Source: an uncultured Blautia sp. (lineage in GTDB: Bacteria; Bacillota; Clostridia; Lachnospirales; Lachnospiraceae). From it: 64,000 bases of DNA. The DNA lies in assembly GCA_946557785.1 (NCBI GenBank), contig CAMNTH010000001.1, positions 186,001 to 250,000 of the forward strand, read 5' to 3'. Numbering within the stretch: position 1 is the first letter of the stretch; every line of letters starts with the position of its first letter. Of the stretch, positions 1 through 9,044 are shown in pieces. The notes below the pieces were generated by a model. That model was given only the letters and a program-made list of their open reading frames with translations, searched no databases and was not told where the DNA came from. Position numbers and translations under genes: made by a program.

Positions 1-4
1 TCAG

Positions 5-772
5 GTGATCAGCTTTTCAGTAAAAGATAATGTAATTGTAAACCCAACACCTCATTTTGTGGGGCTGGCAAATTTTTCAAAAATCATAAGTTCAGGTGAA
101 TTTTGGAAGTCTTTGAAGAATTCTCTGGAATTTTCTGTTGTATCACTTATTTTTCATATGATACTGGGAATTGCGTTTGCACTAATGCTGAACTCAAGCT
201 TGCTGAACAGCAGATTCAGGGGAATCGTCAGGGCTCTGTATATTGTGCCATGGACATTTACAGTATCTATTGTAGCAATCCTTTGGCGTTTAATGCTGAA
301 TAACAGCGGCATTATCAATACAATCTTGGGACTTAGTATAGACTGGTTCGGCAACAGGGCGCTGGCTGCGAAAACAGTAATTTTTGTTAATATCTGGTGT
401 TCTTATCCATTTTATATGATTAGTATTCTTGCGGCTCTGCAAGGGATATCTCCTGTATATTATGAAGCTGCCAGCATTGATGGGGCTAACAGTATCCAGA
501 GATTTTTCAAAATTACTATACCGCACCTAAGACCGGTAATGATAAGTCTGATGCTGTTGGACTTCATTTGGTCAATGCAGCAGTTGTCTTTAACATATAT
601 TACTACCGGAGGCGGACCCATTGGCTCTTCAGAAACGATAGGTACTTATACGTATAATCTGGCGTTTAAAAATTATCAGTTTTCTATGGCATCCGCCAGT
701 GCTGTGATTATGATGCTGCTATGCCTGGTAATTGCAATCTTTTATGTAAGAAGGCAATCCAGGCTGGATTAA
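5..772 (+). CDS. Sugar ABC transporter permease (MalF/UgpA-like), probably 5' truncated by window edge
   Basis: Multiple TM helices and EAA-loop motif YYEAASIDGANSIQRFFKITIPHLRP; followed by second permease. Confidence 0.88.
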   Translation: MISFSVKDNVIVNPTPHFVGLANFSKIISSGEFWKSLKNSLEFSVVSLIFHMILGIAFALMLNSSLLNSRFRGIVRALYIVPWTFTVSIVAILWRLMLNNSGIINTILGLSIDWFGNRALAAKTVIFVNIWCSYPFYMISILAALQGISPVYYEAASIDGANSIQRFFKITIPHLRPVMISLMLLDFIWSMQQLSLTYITTGGGPIGSSETIGTYTYNLAFKNYQFSMASASAVIMMLLCLVIAIFYVRRQSRLD

Positions 773-788
773 CACTGGGAGAAAAAAC

Positions 789-1628
789 ATGAAGAAATCA
801 ACAAAAACCCGCCTTACGAAAATATTAATAGAAATAGGCTTGCTGGTTGGGCTTATTTATGCGTTGTTCCCGGTTATATGGATGATTAGCTGCGCATTCA
901 AGACCAATACAGAGGTGTTCACAGTGCCCCAGCGGATTATCCCGCGCAATCCTACGGCAGATGCATTTACAAGCGTGCTGACTGACAGTGCGAAACTGCG
1001 TTATTTTCTGAACAGTTATGTAGTTGCCCTGGTTACCACCGCAATTACTTTGTTTGTTGCCATACTGGCGGGATACGCATTAAGCCGTTATGATTTTAAG
1101 GGAAAAAAACCGTTAAATGCATTTATCATCATTACCCAGGCAGTTCCGCCTATTACTTTGCTGATTCCGTATTTTGGAATGCTGGTTTTGTTCGGGCTGT
1201 ATGATTCTTACTGGGCTATGATCGTTACTTATCTTGTATTCACGCTTCCATATGCAACAATTATGATTACAGGGTATATTAATACCCTGCCCAAGGATTT
1301 GGATGAGGCCGTAGCCATTGATGGAGGGTCAACATGGTGCGTGTTATGGAGGGTGCTGGTGCCAATATCCAAGCCGGGACTTGTAGCCACAGCAATTTAC
1401 ACTTTCCTTCAGTGCTGGAATGAATATTTGTTTGCATTGTGTCTGACAAAATCAGGAGAAATGCGGACGGTTCCTATTGGTATCCAGTTGTTAATGGGAC
1501 AGATTACCTATAGCTGGAATGAGATGATGGCTATGAGTATTCTTGGTTCAATTCCCATTATAATTTTGTTTGTGTTTGCACAAAATTATTTTATTGCCGG
1601 ACTTTCGGCCGGAGCAATTAAGAGCTGA
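789..1628 (+). CDS. Sugar ABC transporter permease (MalG/UgpE-like)
   Basis: EAA motif LDEAVAIDGGSTWCVLWRVLVPISKPG; TM helices; adjacent to partner permease. Confidence 0.9.
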   Translation: MKKSTKTRLTKILIEIGLLVGLIYALFPVIWMISCAFKTNTEVFTVPQRIIPRNPTADAFTSVLTDSAKLRYFLNSYVVALVTTAITLFVAILAGYALSRYDFKGKKPLNAFIIITQAVPPITLLIPYFGMLVLFGLYDSYWAMIVTYLVFTLPYATIMITGYINTLPKDLDEAVAIDGGSTWCVLWRVLVPISKPGLVATAIYTFLQCWNEYLFALCLTKSGEMRTVPIGIQLLMGQITYSWNEMMAMSILGSIPIIILFVFAQNYFIAGLSAGAIKS

Positions 1629-1661
1629 CAGATATATATTATGATACCAGGAGGAAAAAAA

Positions 1662-2699
1662 ATGTGGTTTTGTGAGAAGATCCAAGACTTGAAGATTGAG
1701 GAAGCAGTGATTAATTTTCTTCCATCATGGTGGTATAAGCACTATGGAATTTCCTACGGAAAAGAGATGTATTTTGATCCAGACTATAGGCTGGATGCTT
1801 ATTTGCATATGAAAGACTTCTATTATAAGCGGTTTGGAAAGGAAACAGGAACAGGCTGCCCGAACCCGAAGCCTATTGTGATTCAGCCGGATTTTGACAA
1901 TACATTTTATCAGTCCATGCTTGGGTTGGAGGTTCAATATCCAGTTGATCAGTACCCTATGGGGATCGGAGCGTTAACACAGGAGCAGATTATGGGATTA
2001 AAGGTTCCAGAAAACTTATGGGATGTTTATCCATATACCGAAGTAAAACGCCAGGTAGAATACATGAACCAAAAGCTGGGGACCAATGTACCGCCGATGA
2101 TGAAAACAAGGGGGATACTGAACGAGGCGGTTCAGATATGCTCTACGGATTTTTACGGCTACTTGCTGGATGAAGATTATGAAGCCGCTGCGGAAAAGAC
2201 TATGGAGTTTATAGCAGGGGTCATACAGCAGCAGATCAGGCGAAACTGTGAGTCGGATCCGGATTTCATGCACATCATGATGAATTGTACATGTGCTGTT
2301 GCAGGTGCGCCGGCCTATAGAAGCCGGGTCTTCCGGTATGATTGGGAATTGTACCAATACTGTGTACGCCATGGAAGAAAGATAGGGCTTCATCATTGCG
2401 GCAAATTTGATGATTTTGTAAATATTTATGGGGATATGGATCAATTGTCGTATATTGAAATTGGACATGAGAGCTCCATACGTCCTGTACTGGATCGGTT
2501 TAAAAATGCGCACGTATATTATATTATGAGCACGGAACTGCTTAATTTTGGAACAGCTAATGAGGTGCGGGAAAAAATAAACGAGATACTGGAGGAAACA
2601 AAAGGAGACTGGGCACGTTTTTCCATACAGGTGCCGGATCTTGATGTGTGCATACCGGATGAGAATGTCTTTGCAATTATAGATTCGCTGAAGAAATAG
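1662..2699 (+). CDS. URO-D/MtaA-superfamily protein (uroporphyrinogen decarboxylase-like, possible methyltransferase)
   Basis: Start reassigned to the ATG after SD aggagg; HHCG motif in IGLHHCGKFDDFVNIYG typical of the URO-D/methylcobamide methyltransferase fold; substrate unknown. Confidence 0.65.
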   Translation: MWFCEKIQDLKIEEAVINFLPSWWYKHYGISYGKEMYFDPDYRLDAYLHMKDFYYKRFGKETGTGCPNPKPIVIQPDFDNTFYQSMLGLEVQYPVDQYPMGIGALTQEQIMGLKVPENLWDVYPYTEVKRQVEYMNQKLGTNVPPMMKTRGILNEAVQICSTDFYGYLLDEDYEAAAEKTMEFIAGVIQQQIRRNCESDPDFMHIMMNCTCAVAGAPAYRSRVFRYDWELYQYCVRHGRKIGLHHCGKFDDFVNIYGDMDQLSYIEIGHESSIRPVLDRFKNAHVYYIMSTELLNFGTANEVREKINEILEETKGDWARFSIQVPDLDVCIPDENVFAIIDSLKK

Positions 2700-2727
2700 C
2701 ATGGGAAGACAGAAGGGCGAATAATTT

Positions 2728-3939
2728 ATGAGAGAAAAAATTGCAATGGGTTTTCACGCCACGGTAGACTTTGAGCTTACCTGGGATACAGGAAGATTTA
2801 TCCAATTGGTTTCTGAGTATAAAATCAGGGACAGTGAGCTTCATACAGATATTTCTCCCAACAGTGAGAGAAACATGGTGATTATAGCTTTGGCTCATAT
2901 GAAGCAGGGAAGCGGTGCAGAATTTACACCTGATACTAATGAACTTTGCCTGAGGTTTGCCCGGCATTTTTCCCACCAGCAGACACTGGGCGGCACAGCT
3001 ACAAGAGCTGCCATAGCGATCAGCAAACTAGGGTATGGTTCAGAGCTGTCAGTTTGCTGCTTTAATAGGTATGTGAGAGAAGGACTTCCTGAGAATGTTC
3101 ATTATTTTTCTAATATCGGAGAGGGCACAGAAGAGGTATATCCCCATGTGATTTTTACTTACCCGGCCGGAGTCAGGATACAGGTAAATGATATTAACTT
3201 TGTGACTCCAAGAGAAAACAGGATTATGTTTTCAAATGATGAGGAATCAAAGGCTATGGAGGTATCAGGGAAGTTTCTTCCACGTATGAGCAGTGCGCAG
3301 GTATTTTTGCTTGGGTGTTTTAGTGAAGTACTTGACTTTGATATTTTAAAAGAGCGGATGAAAGCTACAAGAGAGCTTCTTGAAAAAAGGAATTCTGATA
3401 CGCTGCTTGTTTTTGAGGATGGATGCTATATTCAAAAGGACTTCCGGATATATGTACATAAGGTGCTGAAACAATGCCGCTTGGATATGCTTAGCATGAA
3501 TGAGGACGAACTGCAGGAATACGTGGGAAGGCGATTTGACATTTTGAATGTACAGCTTGTTCTGGAAGCTTTGAAGCAGTGTCAGGAAGGTGTTGGAGTT
3601 CCGCTGCTGATTGTTCATACTTCAAAATGGGCTGTGGCCTATGGAGATAATTCAGAGAAAGCAAGGCAAGGGCTGTATACAGGAATTTGCCTGTCAGCAT
3701 TACGTTTTTCTTATGGAGACTGCTATGGTGCGGATGAGCTTTGGAATATTTCGTCTATGGCAGCAAACTGTGAAGGTGAGGCGTTTTGCCATGAGATAAG
3801 AAAATTGGCCGGGAGCAGGGTATGTGCTTTGCCTACAAAGGATTTAAGCGGTGTGAAGAATCCTGCGGTAGTCGGGCTTGGCGATTGCTTTGCAGGCGGC
3901 CTGGTTCTTGGTCTTACAGAAAATATTTTAAAAAATTAG
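2728..3939 (+). CDS. ADP-dependent phosphofructokinase/glucokinase family kinase
   Basis: GFHATVDFE N-terminus, PRENR motif, terminal VVGLGDCFAGG typical of ribokinase-fold ADP-PFK/GK; paralog of 5891-7093. Confidence 0.7.
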   Translation: MREKIAMGFHATVDFELTWDTGRFIQLVSEYKIRDSELHTDISPNSERNMVIIALAHMKQGSGAEFTPDTNELCLRFARHFSHQQTLGGTATRAAIAISKLGYGSELSVCCFNRYVREGLPENVHYFSNIGEGTEEVYPHVIFTYPAGVRIQVNDINFVTPRENRIMFSNDEESKAMEVSGKFLPRMSSAQVFLLGCFSEVLDFDILKERMKATRELLEKRNSDTLLVFEDGCYIQKDFRIYVHKVLKQCRLDMLSMNEDELQEYVGRRFDILNVQLVLEALKQCQEGVGVPLLIVHTSKWAVAYGDNSEKARQGLYTGICLSALRFSYGDCYGADELWNISSMAANCEGEAFCHEIRKLAGSRVCALPTKDLSGVKNPAVVGLGDCFAGGLVLGLTENILKN

Positions 3940-3963
3940 GGATTTCAAAGAGGAGGATAAGAC

Positions 3964-4941
3964 ATGCTTTATAATATGAAAGAACTACTTGCAGTGGCTG
4001 ATAAAAATAATTTTGCAGTACCTGCCTTTAACATCAGCAGTTATGCGATGTTCAACGGAATCATGGATATATCTGAGAAAATGAACGCACCGGCGATTAT
4101 TGAAATACATCCTAATGAATTAAAGCATATCGGTACGGATGTGATTGAAGCATTTAAGTCCAGAGCTGTACAATCGAAGATTCCGGTTTGTATACATTTG
4201 GATCATGGTGCATCTTTTGAGAATGTTATGACAGCCATTAGAGCAGGGTTTACTTCAGTTATGATGGATGCATCTTCCCTGCCGTATGAGGAGAATGTAA
4301 AAATAACTAAAAAAGTGGTTGAAGCGGCACATGCAGCCATTTCTTATACTACAGTAGAGGATGCTGACGATCAGCGCATGATGCAGGATCCTTCTGATAG
4401 AAAGGAATGGCATTACGCACCGTCCTTCCTGGCAGGTGATGTTTCTGTTGAGGGAGAACTGGGGAATGTAGGAAGTATTGACGAAAATTCCGGGAAGGTT
4501 ACAGAAGGAATGCATTTTACGGATCCGGAAGAAGCAGTAAGCTTTATTCGGGAGACAGGAGTAGATTGCCTTGCAATCGGTATTGGCACAAGTCATGGCC
4601 TTTATCCAAAAGGTTTTGTACCCCACATTCAGATTGACCGTCTGAAAGCAATCCGTAAGGCAATTAAAGATGCAGGACTTGATACAAAACTGGTACTCCA
4701 TGGCGGCTCTGGAAATCCAAAGGAGGAGCTTACAGAGGCATCTAAGAATGGAGTGACTAAAATCAATATTTCCAGTGATATCAAGAAGGCATACTACAGC
4801 AAAATGAAAGAAGTTCTTCAGGATGACAAGCTGAGAGAACCAAATGCCATCGAGCCTGCCTGCATTCTGGAAATGCAGAAGGTGGCTGCAGACAGAATCA
4901 AATGGTTTGGCGCAGATAATAAAGCCAGCCTTTACAGATAA
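3964..4941 (+). CDS. Class II ketose-bisphosphate aldolase with ~34 aa insertion
   Basis: PAFNISSYAMFNGIM, CIHLDHGASFENV, VSVEGELGNVG, LVLHGGSG, KINISSDIKKAY. Confidence 0.9.
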   Translation: MLYNMKELLAVADKNNFAVPAFNISSYAMFNGIMDISEKMNAPAIIEIHPNELKHIGTDVIEAFKSRAVQSKIPVCIHLDHGASFENVMTAIRAGFTSVMMDASSLPYEENVKITKKVVEAAHAAISYTTVEDADDQRMMQDPSDRKEWHYAPSFLAGDVSVEGELGNVGSIDENSGKVTEGMHFTDPEEAVSFIRETGVDCLAIGIGTSHGLYPKGFVPHIQIDRLKAIRKAIKDAGLDTKLVLHGGSGNPKEELTEASKNGVTKINISSDIKKAYYSKMKEVLQDDKLREPNAIEPACILEMQKVAADRIKWFGADNKASLYR

Positions 4942-5771
4942 GGCATTGGAGGCAGGCTGTTTTGATTATGATTTAATGCCATCAGCGTGTCCTGGTAATT
5001 GGCAATGTAGGTCTCAGGATCCTTATCAACAATGCGGTTGAAAAGCAAGTCAATAATTAAAAGAATTGGAAATTGAGGAGATATATACATTCCTGTATTC
5101 ATATGCGGCAAAGCTGCTGCATACAGAATGGCATCAAATTTATATTTTTTTTCATGACAGGATGTAATGAGTAATGTTTTTGCCCCATTATCATGTGCTT
5201 TTTTCAGACCGAGCATTGTATTTTTTGTGTTTCCGCTGAGTGAAATGCCGACTACAAGGGTGGTGGACTGGACAATGGCTGAATTTGTCTGCATCATAAA
5301 ATCGTTCGTGTATGCTTCTACAGGAAATCCGAGCCTTTTAAAGCGGATCATGAATTCCCCTGCTGCATAACCGGAAAGGCCGTCTCCATAAATTAATATT
5401 CGCTTGCTGTTATAAATTAATGCTACGGCTTTTTCCAAGGAGCGATTATTAATGGATTTTTGAGCCTGGCTTAAAATAAAGGCATAGTTTTCGCAGACCC
5501 TGCGGTCTGCAGAATGAAGGGAATCCATTTGGCTGCGGGCGTTGGAATCCAGTTTATACTGATAAATAAATTCCCGGAAACCGTTAAAGCCAAGCTTCTG
5601 GGCAAATCGGGAAAGAGAAGCTTTGGATACAAAAAGCGAGGAAGCAATCTGTCCTGGGTCAATATTCTCTAATGAAGGAGTATTTAAAAAGTAGTCAGCG
5701 ATGATCCGCTCAACATTGGTCATTTCTTGATATTTTGATCGTATCTGGGCAAATAATGCACTGCTTTCCAT
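4932..5771 (-). CDS. RpiR/MurR-family transcriptional regulator (HTH_6 + SIS)
   Basis: N-terminal IASSLFVSKASLSRFAQKLGFNGFREF helix-turn-helix; SIS domain ILIYGDGLSGYAAGEF and LVVGISLSGNTKNT; start reassigned to ATG after SD ggagg. Confidence 0.9.
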   Translation of the reverse strand: MESSALFAQIRSKYQEMTNVERIIADYFLNTPSLENIDPGQIASSLFVSKASLSRFAQKLGFNGFREFIYQYKLDSNARSQMDSLHSADRRVCENYAFILSQAQKSINNRSLEKAVALIYNSKRILIYGDGLSGYAAGEFMIRFKRLGFPVEAYTNDFMMQTNSAIVQSTTLVVGISLSGNTKNTMLGLKKAHDNGAKTLLITSCHEKKYKFDAILYAAALPHMNTGMYISPQFPILLIIDLLFNRIVDKDPETYIANYQDTLMALNHNQNSLPPMPYL

Positions 5772-5816
5772 AATATTTCCTCCCTTAGTCAAATTTTCGA
5801 TAGTAGTATTTTATCA

Positions 5817-5830
5817 TGAAACAAATTTCA
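5817..5830. promoter_or_regulatory. Candidate RpiR operator dyad TGAAA-CAAA-TTTCA
   Basis: Perfect 5-bp arms with 4-bp spacer in the divergent rpiR/kinase-2 intergenic region. Confidence 0.35.
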
Positions 5831-5850
5831 GGGCAACAGGAAAGGTTATA

Positions 5851-5874
5851 CATTAGGAAGCTGCATTAGGAAGC
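5851..5874 (+). repeat. Tandem direct repeat CATTAGGAAGC x2 (13 bp period)
   Basis: Exact 11-bp copies at 5851-5861 and 5864-5874 just upstream of kinase-2. Confidence 0.8.
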
Positions 5875-5890
5875 GGGGTAAGAGGAGCGT

Positions 5891-7093
5891 ATGGATAAAG
5901 TAGTACTTGGTTTTGCAAATACCGTTGATTATGAACTGCAATGGGATCTGGCACACTTAGAGGAGTTGATCCGCCGCACTGGCTTGCACCAACGGGATAT
6001 AGAAGAGAAAAAAGAGATTATTACTATGAAGGATCTGCTGTCATCCATCCTCTTTCATATGATGGAAGGTACCGGCTGCGGCAGATTCACAGAAAATCCG
6101 GAGGTGATAGAAGAGTTTATTAAAGGAACGAAATATCGTGTAGCCCTTGGAGGGACGAATATGCGTGCTGCGGAGATTATTTCAGTACTTGGAGGGGATG
6201 CACTGGTTCATTTGGTTTCTATAAATGATGATACCATAGAAAAAATGCCCCACAACATTCGATGGGTTGGAGGAGAACAATTTCAATGCTGTTTTCCCCA
6301 TATTGCAATTCAGTTCCCTAAGAATGTCCGTGTAAGGGTAAACGATATTGACATTATGGTTCCAAGAGAAAATCGTGTGATTTATTCAGGCGATACCGCA
6401 TGTGCACAGATGCCTCTAAATAAGGAATTTTTTGTGAAAGCCGCCGATGCAAAAGCTATTTTATTATCCAGCTTTGATCTTATAACTAATGAGGATATAC
6501 TGACCATGCGCATCCTGGAGATTAAAACGCAATTGAATGCCTGGGGTAAAAAGAAACCATTAGTGTTTTATGAGCATGCGTGCTTTGCTGATGAAAAGTT
6601 TGGGGACTGGGTTCGGAGCGAGCTGGGTTCTTTTATAGATGTGTACAGTATGAATGAGGATGAATTTCAGGCACTGATAGGAAGAAAGGTTGATATGTTG
6701 GATGTGAACAGTGTGATGGCTGGGATTAAGGATGTCCATGAAAGAATTTCTGCAGCAGCAATTATTGTACATACCTCTCAGTGGGCCTTGATATCTGGAA
6801 ATCGGACAAAGGAGCTTGAAGAGGCATTAAAGTATGGAATGCTTACTGCATCAACAAGGTACTGGCGCGGGACGGTCAGCAGGGATTATATTCAGGTAAC
6901 TGAAAAGCTTCCTTTACAGGAAAAGGCAAAGAAATTTGCAAAGAGAATAGAAACCCATTCAGGTCAAACTGTGCGGTGTCTGCCAGCTGCAGAAATAAAT
7001 GAGGGAAATCCTACAACAATAGGACTTGGGGATAGTTTTGTGGGTGGTTTTTTGTGGAAATATTGTTTTAATATTACTGGAAGGGAGGCATAG
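5891..7093 (+). CDS. ADP-dependent phosphofructokinase/glucokinase family kinase (second copy)
   Basis: GFANTVDYE, LGGTNMRAAEII, MVPRENRVIYSGD, TIGLGDSFVGG; clear homolog of 2728-3939. Confidence 0.7.
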   Translation: MDKVVLGFANTVDYELQWDLAHLEELIRRTGLHQRDIEEKKEIITMKDLLSSILFHMMEGTGCGRFTENPEVIEEFIKGTKYRVALGGTNMRAAEIISVLGGDALVHLVSINDDTIEKMPHNIRWVGGEQFQCCFPHIAIQFPKNVRVRVNDIDIMVPRENRVIYSGDTACAQMPLNKEFFVKAADAKAILLSSFDLITNEDILTMRILEIKTQLNAWGKKKPLVFYEHACFADEKFGDWVRSELGSFIDVYSMNEDEFQALIGRKVDMLDVNSVMAGIKDVHERISAAAIIVHTSQWALISGNRTKELEEALKYGMLTASTRYWRGTVSRDYIQVTEKLPLQEKAKKFAKRIETHSGQTVRCLPAAEINEGNPTTIGLGDSFVGGFLWKYCFNITGREA

Positions 7094-7097
7094 AGAT

Positions 7098-8036
7098 ATG
7101 CTTTATACAATGAAGGATCTTTTAGATATTGCCAATAAAGAAAATTTTGCAATTCCGGCGCCTAATATTCAAAATGAATTGACTGCAAGGGCAGTTATCG
7201 AGGCTGCAGAGAAATGCAATTCACCGATTATCATAGATATAGCGTTTCCCATTCATCCGGATATTATCGCCCTTGGTGAGCTTACCCGGCGTTTGGCTGA
7301 GGAATCGTCTGTTCCCATTGCAATTAATCTGGATCACGGAGGCGGACGATGGATGGATCTGGAATCATGTCTGAAAGAGGTGATGCCATGTATTCGTGCC
7401 GGTTTTACATCGGTCATGGTGGATCGTTCTAATCTGCCATACGAGGAAAATGTGAGGCAGGTACAATTTTTGGCAAAGGTTGCTCATGCAATGGGAATCT
7501 CTGTGGAAGCAGAGCTTGGACATGTAGGCGATGGCGAGAAATATGATAATAAGAGCGATATGGTGCTTACAGACCCGAATGAAGCCAAACGATTCATAGA
7601 AGAGACAGGGATAGATTGCCTTGCTGTTTCCATTGGAACTGCCCATGGCCAATATAAAGGAGATCCTCATCTTGATTTTGAACGTTTGGAGAAAATCAAG
7701 ACAGCAACCGGAAATTTTCCGCTTGTTTTGCATGGGGGAAGCGGAACAGGGGATGAGAACCTTCGCAAAGCCAGCCGTATGGGTATCAACAAAGTAAATG
7801 TGGGAACAGATCTGTTTAAAGCATCTTTGCAGGCCGTACGTACCGCTGATTTGGATGGCGGTAAGATTTATGATATATGGCAGGTAATTAATGATAGCTG
7901 GAGAGATGAACTGATACACTGGATAGAGCTTTTAGGTGCTGGTGGAAAGGCTCCGGAATATATGTCTGTAAATACGGTGCAAAAAAGAAAAATTAATTAT
8001 TCCATGAAAGGGAATGAAGGCTATGAAACGTTCTGA
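7098..8036 (+). CDS. Class II ketose-bisphosphate aldolase
   Basis: Start reassigned to ATG after SD gggagg; NLDHGGG, VEAELGHVG, LVLHGGSGTGDENLRKA, KVNVGTDL. Confidence 0.9.
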   Translation: MLYTMKDLLDIANKENFAIPAPNIQNELTARAVIEAAEKCNSPIIIDIAFPIHPDIIALGELTRRLAEESSVPIAINLDHGGGRWMDLESCLKEVMPCIRAGFTSVMVDRSNLPYEENVRQVQFLAKVAHAMGISVEAELGHVGDGEKYDNKSDMVLTDPNEAKRFIEETGIDCLAVSIGTAHGQYKGDPHLDFERLEKIKTATGNFPLVLHGGSGTGDENLRKASRMGINKVNVGTDLFKASLQAVRTADLDGGKIYDIWQVINDSWRDELIHWIELLGAGGKAPEYMSVNTVQKRKINYSMKGNEGYETF

Positions 8037-8715
8037 AATAAATAGAGCATTAAAGGAAATGGAAGCAATGCTTGGAAAGCTGAATTTTGCCTTGCCGCCT
8101 TTTTGTAATTTTACTCCAAAGGAGTGGAAAACCAAAGGGCATGAGTATGATGAAATCCGTGATAATATGCTGGGCTGGGATATTACAGATTTTGGACAGG
8201 GGAATTTTAAGAAAATTGGATTTTCGTTAATTACATTAAGGAACGGGAACCAGAAGATGCCGGAAAAATATAAAAAGCCATATGCGGAAAAGCTTTTGTA
8301 TTTGGACGAAGGGCAGTATGCAATGAATCATTTTCATTGGTATAAAATGGAAGACATCATCAACAGAGGCGGAGGAAATCTGCTCATTCGGGTTCATAAT
8401 TCCCTTAAAAATGAAGAGGTAGATCGTGAAAGTGATGTAGTAATCCACGTGGATGGAGTGACAAAGACAGTTCCGGCAGGAACTCAGGTGAAACTGGATC
8501 CCGGTATGAGTCTGACCATTCCTCAGGGGCTGTATCATGACTTTGAAGTGGAGAGCGGAACTGGTGCGGTTTTGATCGGTGAGGTGAGCCAGTGCAATGA
8601 TGACAATACAGATAATTGTTTCAATCCTCCTGCAGGGCGTTTCCCGCAGATTGAAGAAGATGAGCCGCCTTACAGGCTGCTCTGTAATGAATATCCGGAA
8701 GCGTGGGAAGAATAG
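8023..8715 (+). CDS. D-lyxose ketol-isomerase family (cupin sugar isomerase)
   Basis: MKRSEINRALKEME, YDEIRDNMLGWDITDFG, NHFHWYKMEDIINRGGG, EVSQCNDDNTDNCF. Confidence 0.85.
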   Translation: MKRSEINRALKEMEAMLGKLNFALPPFCNFTPKEWKTKGHEYDEIRDNMLGWDITDFGQGNFKKIGFSLITLRNGNQKMPEKYKKPYAEKLLYLDEGQYAMNHFHWYKMEDIINRGGGNLLIRVHNSLKNEEVDRESDVVIHVDGVTKTVPAGTQVKLDPGMSLTIPQGLYHDFEVESGTGAVLIGEVSQCNDDNTDNCFNPPAGRFPQIEEDEPPYRLLCNEYPEAWEE

Positions 8716-8769
8716 TAAAGAGTATAAAAGTCAATCAGTTTGTAACTGAATGCAAAAAAATTAATTTTA

Positions 8770-8778
8770 TGGTATTCT
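8770..8778 (+). promoter_or_regulatory. Candidate extended -10 (TGGTATTCT) for the XRE-gene leader
   Basis: TGn-TATTCT directly upstream of dyad 8781-8812; no convincing -35. Confidence 0.4.
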
Positions 8779-8780
8779 AT

Positions 8781-8812
8781 ATATAACAAAAGAACGCGTG
8801 ATTTTGTTATAT
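8781..8812. promoter_or_regulatory. Near-perfect 32-bp dyad (operator candidate)
   Basis: ATATAACAAAA-gaACGCGTga-TTTTGTTATAT: 11-bp perfect arms and a central ACGCGT palindrome. Confidence 0.7.
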
Positions 8813-8871
8813 TAAAGTACCAATTAGAAGATAATCTGTTTTGAAGCACAAAAGATTTTCCAAAGAAAAAG

Positions 8872-8933
8872 GTACAGGAAATTTACTGCAAAGGGAAAAG
8901 TCCGCTTGTTGTTTGAGAGTGAATTTCCTGTAC
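8872..8933 (+). other. Long hairpin in leader of XRE gene
   Basis: GTACAGGAAATTTACT / AGTGAATTTCCTGTAC, 16-bp stem with one T:G, ~30 nt loop. Confidence 0.65.
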
Positions 8934-8984
8934 ATAAAAATATTTTAGTCTTGTGTGTATCATTAACACGTTTCCCTGGGAAAA

Positions 8985-9023
8985 CTATGCTAATGTCAAG
9001 AAAATTGTTGAGAATTAGCATAG
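8985..9023 (+). other. Inverted repeat/hairpin just upstream of XRE gene
   Basis: CTATGCTAAT / ATTAGCATAG perfect 10-bp arms, inner TCAA/TTGA pairing. Confidence 0.65.
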
Positions 9024-9044
9024 GATGTACAGCCCGGGGGAAAT

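Noticed and set aside
2016-2702. 228 aa minus-strand ORF opposite the URO-D gene
   Set aside because: Antisense to a well-supported CDS; low-complexity His/Ile-rich translation with no recognisable motif.
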